A stretch of DNA of 9,114 bases from an uncultured Prevotella sp. (GTDB taxonomy: Bacteria > Bacteroidota > Bacteroidia > Bacteroidales > Bacteroidaceae): NCBI GenBank assembly GCA_900550635.1, contig URSZ01000099.1, forward strand, positions 1-9,114, given 5' to 3'. Below, piece by piece: positions 1 to 5,150 of this stretch. How positions within the stretch are numbered: position 1 is the first letter of the stretch; every line of letters starts with the position of its first letter. The translations under genes were made by a program, and so were the position numbers. Below the pieces are notes generated by a model, which did no database searches, was not told where the DNA came from, and saw nothing but the letters and a program-made list of their open reading frames with translations.

Positions 1-125
1 GCAAAGCCAGCCATAGCGCACTGCAAAAGCCGGTTAAAACGGGAGTTTTCGGCGCATACATGAAGGTATCGCTCCTCAACGACGGCCCCGTAACGATATG
101 TATGGATACGAAAAACAAAGAATAA
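1..125 (+). CDS. dtd: D-aminoacyl-tRNA deacylase, C-terminal fragment (5' end outside window)
   Basis: This is the last 40 codons of a gene that begins before the window; the first complete codon is at position 3 and the stop TAA is at 123-125. The visible peptide contains KTGVFGAYMKVSLLNDGPVT. This matches the C-terminal part of DTD proteins, including the NxGPVT segment, whose Gly-cisPro pair reaches across the dimer to sort D- from L-aminoacyl groups. The family hydrolyses D-amino acids mischarged on tRNA in the cytoplasm. The SQxTL motif would lie upstream and cannot be checked here. The stop codon is only three bases before the next start, so this gene is very likely co-transcribed with the MazG-like gene and deoC. 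The promoter must lie to the left of the window. Confidence 0.9.
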   Translation, partial: KASHSALQKPVKTGVFGAYMKVSLLNDGPVTICMDTKNKE

Positions 126-128
126 ACC

Positions 129-455
129 ATGACACTCAACGACCTTCAGAACGAGGTGGAAAACTGGATTAAGACCTACGGCGTGAGGTACTTCAGCGAA
201 CTTACCAACATGGCCTGCCTTACCGAAGAGGTGGGCGAACTGGCACGCATCATGGCCCGCACCTATGGTGACCAGTCGTTCAAAGCGGGCGAAAAGTCCG
301 ACCTGGCCGACGAAATTGCCGACGTGCTTTGGGTGCTCACCTGCATAGCCAACCAAACCGGCGTAAACCTCGACCAGGCCATGCGCAAGAACATCGCAAA
401 GAAAACAAAACGCGACAACACACGCCACCTGAATAACACAAAACTAAGAGACTAA
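129..455 (+). CDS. MazG-like nucleotide pyrophosphohydrolase
   Basis: A 108-residue all-alpha protein of the single-domain MazG/dUTPase-like NTP pyrophosphohydrolase superfamily. The metal-binding signature is visible: EEVGE at residues 33-37, followed by ExxD at E62 and D65 in DEIADVLWVL. These acidic residues normally bind Mg2+ for cleavage of a nucleoside triphosphate to the monophosphate plus pyrophosphate. The length fits the short one-domain forms rather than the two-domain E. coli MazG. The C-terminus is Lys/Arg/Asn-rich (residues 87-108). The substrate cannot be read from sequence; removal of non-canonical or excess (d)NTPs is the usual inference. It starts three bases after the dtd stop and ends 12 bases before deoC, so all three read as one operon. 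Confidence 0.88.
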   Translation: MTLNDLQNEVENWIKTYGVRYFSELTNMACLTEEVGELARIMARTYGDQSFKAGEKSDLADEIADVLWVLTCIANQTGVNLDQAMRKNIAKKTKRDNTRHLNNTKLRD

Positions 456-467
456 AGACTTAACAAT

Positions 468-1547
468 ATGATACCCGAAGAAAAAGAACACTGCTGCTGC
501 CACGGCGAAGGGCACAGCCACGAAGACGGACATTGCTGCCATAACCACGAACACGGCGCAGAGGGAGAACACCATTGCTGCCACAACCACGAACACGGAG
601 CAGAAGGCGGCCACCATTGCTGCTGCCACCACGGGCACGACGCTGCCGCCGAGGCCGTGAACCTGTACAACCTGATAAACGACACGCTTGCAAAATACGA
701 TACCTCGATAGGCGACGAACAGGCCTACCACGCAGCTGCCGGAATAGTCGAGAAGCACGCCGCCGCCAACAACACGGCCGACGTGAAACGCTTCCTGCTC
801 GGCGCCGTGGAGCTTACGTCGCTCAAAGTAACCGACAACGAAGAGAGCATACTCGCAATGGTCGAGAAGGTAAACGGCTTTGCCGACGCATATCCCGAGC
901 TGCCCAACGTAGCCGCAGTTTGCACCTACCCCAACTACGCCTCGCTCATCAGCCAGTCGCTCGAAGCCGACGAAGTTAGCGTTACATGCGTTTGCGGAGG
1001 CTTCCCCTCATCACAAATGCTGCCCGAAATAAAATGCGTGGAAACCTCGCTCGCGCTCAAGGACGGAGCCGAAGAAATCGACACCGTGCTGCCCGTAGGC
1101 AAGTTCCTTAGCGGCGACTACGAGTCGATAGCCGAAGACCTTACCGAGATGAAAGACATCTGCGGCTCCAGGAAACTCAAGGTAATTCTCGAGACCGGCG
1201 CATTGCAAAGCGCCGCAAACATCAAGAAAGCCGCCATATTCGCAATGTACTGCGGTGCCGACTTCATAAAAACCTCCACCGGCAAGATTTCAGTAGGCGC
1301 AACGCCCGCGGCAGTCTACGTAATATGCACTGCCATAAAGGATTACTTCGATAAAACAGGCAACCGCACGGGCATAAAGATTGCCGGCGGCGTGAAGACC
1401 GTCGAAGACGCCGTGGCCTACTACACCATTGTCAAGGAAACACTCGGCAGCGAATGGCTCACGCACGATTTGTTCCGCATTGGCGCAAGCAGCCTGGCCA
1501 ACACGCTCATTAGCGACCTTACGGACGGCAACGCAAACTACTTTTGA
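468..1547 (+). CDS. deoC: Deoxyribose-phosphate aldolase with His/Cys-rich N-terminal tail
   Basis: A 359-residue protein whose part from about residue 64 onward is a class I DeoC aldolase, cleaving 2-deoxyribose-5-phosphate to glyceraldehyde-3-phosphate and acetaldehyde in deoxynucleoside catabolism. Visible active-site features are D205 in EIDTVLPVGK (E. coli Asp102), the Schiff-base lysine K268 in FIKTSTGK (Lys167) and K304 in GIKIAGGVK (Lys201). The last motif has Ile where E. coli has Pro (KPAGG). The core has the length of Bacteroidales-type DeoC of about 300 residues. The odd part is residues 8-57, with 18 His and 10 Cys, built on a 14-residue repeat; it looks metal-binding, although class I aldolases need no metal. 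I chose the ATG at 468 because it sits 12 bases after the upstream stop. The next in-frame ATG is deep in the domain, but a GTG at 657 could make a tail-less form. Last visible gene of the operon. Confidence 0.95.
   Translation: MIPEEKEHCCCHGEGHSHEDGHCCHNHEHGAEGEHHCCHNHEHGAEGGHHCCCHHGHDAAAEAVNLYNLINDTLAKYDTSIGDEQAYHAAAGIVEKHAAANNTADVKRFLLGAVELTSLKVTDNEESILAMVEKVNGFADAYPELPNVAAVCTYPNYASLISQSLEADEVSVTCVCGGFPSSQMLPEIKCVETSLALKDGAEEIDTVLPVGKFLSGDYESIAEDLTEMKDICGSRKLKVILETGALQSAANIKKAAIFAMYCGADFIKTSTGKISVGATPAAVYVICTAIKDYFDKTGNRTGIKIAGGVKTVEDAVAYYTIVKETLGSEWLTHDLFRIGASSLANTLISDLTDGNANYF
531..641 (+). repeat. In-frame 42-bp tandem repeat encoding the DeoC His/Cys tail
   Basis: Two full 42-bp copies (531-572 and 573-614) are followed by a partial, altered third copy (615-641). 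Each begins with CATTGCTGC and encodes a HCCHNHEHGAEG-type unit of 14 residues. The third copy has an extra TGC codon and drifts to HCCCHHGHD. Because 42 is a multiple of three, gain or loss of a unit would keep the aldolase in frame. Confidence 0.9.
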
Positions 1548-1597
1548 AACACGCGCGCCGCGCGGCAGCAACAGTTGCAAGCCACACGGCACGTAAG

Positions 1598-1664
1598 AAA
1601 AATTATCTCTGAGATATTTTAAAATATGTCTGACATAATTCAAAATATGTCAGACATATTTTTT
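1598..1664 (+). repeat. Dispersed palindromic element, copy A (three 13-bp units, 21-bp period)
   Basis: Three 6-1-6 palindromes are centred at 1610, 1631 and 1652: TATCTCTGAGATA (1604-1616), TATGTCTGACATA (1625-1637) and TATGTCAGACATA (1646-1658). The linkers are TTTTAAAA and ATTCAAAA. An A-run lies at 1598-1602 and a T-run at 1659-1664. Units two and three also pair with each other as an imperfect 42-bp palindrome (1621-1662). The element lies between the converging 3' ends of deoC and the glycoside hydrolase gene, so it could terminate both, since each transcript would show hairpins followed by U residues. Its function is inferred only from position. Confidence 0.85.
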
Positions 1665-1716
1665 CTGCCCCGGCACGCGGCCTTGCGGAACACAGACAAA
1701 TTCGCAACGCTCCGCC

Positions 1717-3597
1717 CTATTCCTCCACAAGATAATACACTCCGGCTCCGAGTTCGAGCGTTTTGGCCTCAACTTTTCGGCCAAGATAGTCGTACACCTC
1801 GGTTTTTCCCGGTTTCACCGCATACTCCTCGCCCGGTATCATGCTCCACAAGGCCGTTATGCGGCGTTTTGCGGGCGTTTCCCATGTTGCGTGGTACTTG
1901 CACCTGTCCGTGCGCAATTCAGGGCGTGTAGAGCCTTCGGGCAACATGCGCGCGAGAGTTTCGTAAGCATGAAAGGCCGGTTTGGGCGAGAAATCCTTGT
2001 GCACAATGCCGTAATACGACTCCCAGTCCGCCGGATTCTTCTCGAAAGCCCGCAGATGATACCAGAACACGCGGTCCAATCCGTAGGCAAACGAGATGAT
2101 GAAAGCCCGCGCCACGCGCTGCGCCTGAATCTTTTCGTTGCGCACGGGCGAATCAATGCGAGTCTGTATTATTATGTTGCCTTTCAAGTCGCTGCGCAGC
2201 TTGTAAACTGCCGCCACCGGCTCGTGCACGTCCTCCGTTCCTGCAAGTATGAGCGGTATGAACTCGTCGCCCGGGCGCAGGTTGGCCGCGCTCAGGTAAC
2301 GCGCCGAGCTCGAGGGAGAGAACATCCACCTGTACTGCAAATCAACGCCCCGCGCGGCGTCGGTCCACGTTGGAATCTCGGGCAGGCCGCGTTTCTTTGC
2401 CTCGTCGCCCCACCAGTAAACAAAGCCCAGGTGCAGGGCGGCGTGCACGTCGGACGGTCGTGTAACGTACCCCTTGTTAGTCCATGCGTTGTAGTAAAAC
2501 GGCACGCCGTTGGGGCATACCAGCGTACCGCCGCGGCGCACGTAATCAACCACGTCGGCCTCGAATGCCTTGGGGAAGTACTCGCCGTAGGCCGCAAGCA
2601 GGAAAGGCGTTTCCTTGGGGTCGAGAGACTTTATCTCCTTGCACTTTATGTACCTCACGCTGCGGAAAACGGTAAAATAATCCTCGTCCTGCTCGGTGGA
2701 GAGCTGGATGTCGTGTTCCGGGTCGCACACTGCGGCCAATTCCCCTTGCCCGGGCGTGAGACCGACTTTGCTGCAGGCATACGGCACTACCTCGCGCCAG
2801 AAATCCTTGTGCGACGACATGCCCGGCGGCGTGGAAAAACCCGTCTCGGTGAGCCACAGCGGTTTCTCCCACCCTTGCAGGCGCATTACGTCGGCTATGC
2901 GGCGGAAGCTGCGGGGCAATTCCTCGGGTGAGTTGTAGGAATGGAAGTTCATCACGTCGAAAGCCTCCACCGTGCCCGGCTCGTTGCACACGCGCGTAAA
3001 GAAAAGGCTGTCAGCCTCCCCCATTCCGCCGAACACCACCTTGTGCCCGCCGTCGGCCGCACGTATTATTTTCGAGGCCTCGCGCAGCATGAGGGCATAA
3101 TTTGAGGCCAATTCTTCGGGCGGGAACTTGCGTTGCAGGTTTATCTCATTCACTATCTCCCAGTAAGGCACGCGCCCGGCATAGCGTTGCGCCACGTGCG
3201 ACACGTATTTGCCGTATGCGTCCATGTCCTGCCAGCCCCAGCCCTTGTCGGTCGTTCCCACTACGATAGGCAGCAGCTTCATGCCCGCCGAGTCGCAACT
3301 CTCGAGCACGGCGTCGAACACAGTGTTGTCGGCCTTGTCCTTTCCTTTAGGAAAAACCGTGGAAAAATCGAAGTCAGAGCGTATCGTGGCCGCCCCGGCG
3401 CGGAGCGCGTGGGCTATGTCGTCATGGCGGAGGTCGAAGTCCATGCTGCGGCGCGTGATGTGCGAGCAAACGCCGTAGGCGTCGCGCAACACCGGTGAAC
3501 ACGGGAACAACGGCTCCACCTTGCGCATTTGCGCAGCAAGCGGAAACGCCACCGAAACCGCCACCAAGGCGGCAAAAAACTGTCGTACTGTTTTCAT
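1717..3597 (-). CDS. Secreted clan GH-A glycoside hydrolase with large barrel insert
   Basis: A 626-residue protein with a signal peptide at residues 1-23 (Lys/Arg start, hydrophobic core, AAQ end) and no lipobox, so probably periplasmic or secreted. The TIM barrel starts near YGVCSHI (residue 41). The proposed acid/base is E151 in YWEIVNE on strand 4, and the nucleophile is E251 in LWLTETGFS on strand 7. The segment recognisable as strand 8 and its helices (GLDRVFWYHLRAF to PKPAFHAYETL) appears only at residues 506-547. About 225 residues therefore lie between strands 7 and 8, including a stretch at about 328-368 that reads like a GATase/ThuA-type alpha/beta fold. Residues 565-626 look like a C-terminal beta domain. 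It resembles GH39/GH5-like enzymes, but I cannot assign a family or substrate. There is no SusC/SusD pair nearby. The gene converges on deoC and probably has its own promoter. Confidence 0.8.
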   Translation of the reverse strand: MKTVRQFFAALVAVSVAFPLAAQMRKVEPLFPCSPVLRDAYGVCSHITRRSMDFDLRHDDIAHALRAGAATIRSDFDFSTVFPKGKDKADNTVFDAVLESCDSAGMKLLPIVVGTTDKGWGWQDMDAYGKYVSHVAQRYAGRVPYWEIVNEINLQRKFPPEELASNYALMLREASKIIRAADGGHKVVFGGMGEADSLFFTRVCNEPGTVEAFDVMNFHSYNSPEELPRSFRRIADVMRLQGWEKPLWLTETGFSTPPGMSSHKDFWREVVPYACSKVGLTPGQGELAAVCDPEHDIQLSTEQDEDYFTVFRSVRYIKCKEIKSLDPKETPFLLAAYGEYFPKAFEADVVDYVRRGGTLVCPNGVPFYYNAWTNKGYVTRPSDVHAALHLGFVYWWGDEAKKRGLPEIPTWTDAARGVDLQYRWMFSPSSSARYLSAANLRPGDEFIPLILAGTEDVHEPVAAVYKLRSDLKGNIIIQTRIDSPVRNEKIQAQRVARAFIISFAYGLDRVFWYHLRAFEKNPADWESYYGIVHKDFSPKPAFHAYETLARMLPEGSTRPELRTDRCKYHATWETPAKRRITALWSMIPGEEYAVKPGKTEVYDYLGRKVEAKTLELGAGVYYLVEE

Positions 3598-3622
3598 GGC
3601 CCGGAATTTGGATTATCGGTCA

Positions 3623-3656
3623 TAAAGATAGGCATTTCGGGCACGCCGCGCGCAAA
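3623..3656 (-). promoter_or_regulatory. Candidate Bacteroidetes-type promoter for the glycoside hydrolase gene
   Basis: On the minus strand a -7 box TATCTTTA (3630-3623) differs from TAnnTTTG at the last base. A TTTG -33 box (3656-3653) lies 22 bases upstream of it. This would place transcription start some 20 bases before the ATG at 3597. The match is by eye only. Confidence 0.4.
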
Positions 3657-3827
3657 AATCCCTGCCTTTATCGCAAAAAAACGCATTTTCCGCGCCAAGC
3701 GGCCGACTGCGGCGGGAGGCCTCCTCCACGACTTCCGGTAATGAATATTCATTCATCCGGGAAATGTTCCCAAGAGGCCATTTCGGAGGGTTAAAATACC
3801 ACATCGGAAAACCCCTCCCGCAGAAAG

Positions 3828-3894
3828 AAAAAAATTAGTGCCTTGTATTTTAAAATATGTCCGACCTATTTCAAAATATGTCCGACCTTTTTTT
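3828..3894 (+). repeat. Dispersed palindromic element, copy B (diverged)
   Basis: This copy has the same design and orientation as copy A. Blocks are centred at 3841, 3862 and 3883, again exactly 21 bp apart, with linkers TTTTAAAA (3848-3855) and TTTCAAAA (3869-3876). An A-run lies at 3828-3834 and a T-run at 3888-3894. The second and third blocks are TATGTCCGACCTA and TATGTCCGACCTT, imperfect palindromes sharing the same changes. The first (TTAGTGCCTTGTA) has lost the symmetry. It lies upstream of the hydrolase gene and about 150 bases beyond the terminator of the polyprenyl synthase gene. Confidence 0.75.
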
Positions 3895-4040
3895 ACCCGC
3901 CCGGAATGCCCGTAAATACAGGTGGTGCACGAGGTGCCATTTCCCCCACCCCGCAGGCGGTTTTTGCGAGTGCATGGTTATTCTCTTTCACGCATAAATA
4001 TGCAGCGCGGAGAGTGGCACTGCCCCATGCGGGAGGACAT

Positions 4041-4070
4041 AAAAAATGCCGGCTGATTCCTCTGCCGGCA
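4041..4070 (-). terminator. Intrinsic terminator of the polyprenyl synthase gene
   Basis: Read on the minus strand, TGCCGGC (4070-4064) pairs with GCCGGCA (4053-4047) across a 10-base loop and is followed directly by six T residues (4046-4041). The hairpin starts 22 bases after the stop codon at 4093. This is a textbook Rho-independent terminator. Confidence 0.88.
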
Positions 4071-4092
4071 CGTTATGAGGTTGCAAAATACG

Positions 4093-5067
4093 TTACATTT
4101 TCCTTTCGACCACGAAATCGATGTATGCCATGAGTGCGTCGCGCACGGCCTTGTTGGAATATCGCGATACAATTTCGCGCGCTTCGTTGCGGAACCGGTC
4201 CATTACCTGTTCGGCATACTCTATACCGCCGTTTTTCTTTGTAAAGTCCACAAATTCGCCGATTTCATCGTGCGAAACAGTGCCGTCTTTCACCTTTGCG
4301 GCTATGTCGAGCATACGTTTGTCGCCGGTGGTTTTGAGCACGTGTATTGCCGGCAGAGTCAGTTTGCCTTCGCGCATGTCGTTGCCGGTAGGCTTGCCTA
4401 TCTCGCTGCCTTCGAAATAGTCGAAAATATCGTCGCGAATCTGGAAACACATGCCTATTATCTCGCCCAAGCGGTGTGCGTCGGAAATTTCGCTTTCATC
4501 AGCCTGCGACGAAACAGCGCCAAGTTCGGCACAGGCGGCAAAAAGCTCGGCCGTCTTGTGGCGTATCACATCAAAATAGGACTGTTCCGAAATTGCACGG
4601 TTCTTGATGTTGGCAATCTGCTTCACCTCGCCGTCGGAAAGCAGCTTGCCCAGCGAAGAAATGCGCCTTACAATGCGCATGCTGTCGGTGAGCGTGGCCT
4701 GTTCGAGCGACGTCGAGAGTATATAGTCGCCCACAAGCACTGCTATCTTGTTGTCGTAAACAGCATTGACAGAGCTTTGGCCGCGGCGCTCGTTGCTTTC
4801 GTCAACAACGTCATCGTGCAGCAGGCTGGCAGTGTGAAGCAGCTCGAGAGTAATGGCCGAACGGTAGGCTGCCTCGCCCACAGTACCGAACTCGCGCGCC
4901 ACGAGCAGAACAAGCACCGGGCGCATCATCTTTCCGTTGCGCCGGCGCACATGCCCGAGCACCTGCCCGAGCAAATCGTCCTCATGCTGGAGTGCGGCCT
5001 CGAATTTTTCGCGATATACCTTCAATTCGCGCGAAATTGGCTCGTATAACTGCTCTAATGTTACCAT
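4093..5067 (-). CDS. Long-chain trans-polyprenyl diphosphate synthase
   Basis: A 324-residue all-alpha isoprenyl synthase that condenses isopentenyl diphosphate units onto an allylic diphosphate, most likely making the menaquinone side chain (inferred). Visible motifs are GKMMRP (residues 45-50, binding IPP), the first Asp-rich motif DDVVD (85-89), KT at 171-172, the second Asp-rich motif DDIFD (212-216) and GKP at 224-226. The residue five before the first Asp is Ala80. A small residue there leaves the product cavity open, as in medium- and long-chain enzymes; exact length cannot be read. I chose the ATG at 5067. A longer frame from a TTG at 5106 adds 13 unsupported residues and would start upstream of the best -7 box (5085-5092). 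The gene is divergent from polA and ends at a strong terminator. Confidence 0.92.
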   Translation of the reverse strand: MVTLEQLYEPISRELKVYREKFEAALQHEDDLLGQVLGHVRRRNGKMMRPVLVLLVAREFGTVGEAAYRSAITLELLHTASLLHDDVVDESNERRGQSSVNAVYDNKIAVLVGDYILSTSLEQATLTDSMRIVRRISSLGKLLSDGEVKQIANIKNRAISEQSYFDVIRHKTAELFAACAELGAVSSQADESEISDAHRLGEIIGMCFQIRDDIFDYFEGSEIGKPTGNDMREGKLTLPAIHVLKTTGDKRMLDIAAKVKDGTVSHDEIGEFVDFTKKNGGIEYAEQVMDRFRNEAREIVSRYSNKAVRDALMAYIDFVVERKM

Positions 5068-5084
5068 ACTCGCGTTTTGAGGTA

Positions 5085-5092
5085 CAAAAGTA
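5085..5092 (-). promoter_or_regulatory. Candidate -7 box for the polyprenyl synthase gene
   Basis: On the minus strand TACTTTTG matches the Bacteroidetes -7 consensus TAnnTTTG exactly and lies 17 bases before the ATG at 5067. No good TTTG -33 box is seen at the usual spacing. The box is part of a small inverted repeat, GTAC-AAAA-GTAC (5082-5093). It helps choose ATG 5067 over the upstream TTG as the start. Confidence 0.45.
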
Positions 5093-5099
5093 CTAATAA

Positions 5100-5133
5100 A
5101 TTGCAACCTGTTGCCCGATTTTAGCTACATTTA
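5100..5133 (+). promoter_or_regulatory. Candidate promoter for polA
   Basis: A -7 box TACATTTA (5126-5133; one base off TAnnTTTG) lies 22 bases after ATTG (5100-5103; one base off the TTTG -33 box). The spacing and the final A equal those of the candidate hydrolase promoter. Transcription would start close to 5140, giving a leader of about ten bases before the ATG at 5151. Confidence 0.4.
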
Positions 5134-5150
5134 CCGTAAAATTGGGATAT

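Larger units (their letters stand above)
3598..4092. other. 495-bp intergenic region between glycoside hydrolase and polyprenyl synthase genes
   Basis: No convincing gene is present; the short open frames here start and stop without recognisable protein sequence. From left to right it holds the candidate hydrolase promoter and a 14-bp perfect palindrome AATGAATATTCATT (3740-3753). Next comes a 5-3-5 inverted repeat GGGAAATGTTCCC (3759-3771), then copy B of the dispersed element (3828-3894). After roughly 145 bases with nothing recognisable comes the intrinsic terminator of the polyprenyl synthase gene (4041-4070). Confidence 0.7.

Noticed and set aside
575..979. Arg-rich plus-strand frame overlapping deoC
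   Set aside because: Its Arg/Pro/Leu composition comes from reading the His/Cys repeat and GC-rich codons out of frame.
1557..1566. GCCGCGCGGC palindrome just after deoC as an intrinsic terminator
   Set aside because: It has no loop-sized spacer and no following T-run.
1598..1664. CRISPR array
   Set aside because: The repeating units are palindromes with constant AT linkers, not direct repeats with unique spacers of 30 bases or more, and no cas gene is present.
1891..2931. Long plus-strand open frame (346 codons) opposite the glycoside hydrolase gene
   Set aside because: It is rich in His, Arg, Ala and Val with no domain pattern and lies wholly antisense to a clearly coding gene. GC-rich codon bias keeps this frame open.
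4075..5049. Plus-strand open frame of 324 codons opposite the polyprenyl synthase gene
   Set aside because: It mirrors the synthase gene nearly end to end and has no recognisable motif, while the minus-strand protein has both Asp-rich motifs.
5068..5106. N-terminal extension of polyprenyl synthase starting at TTG 5106
   Set aside because: It would begin upstream of an exact TAnnTTTG box at 5085-5092, and the ATG at 5067 gives the N-terminus expected for the family.
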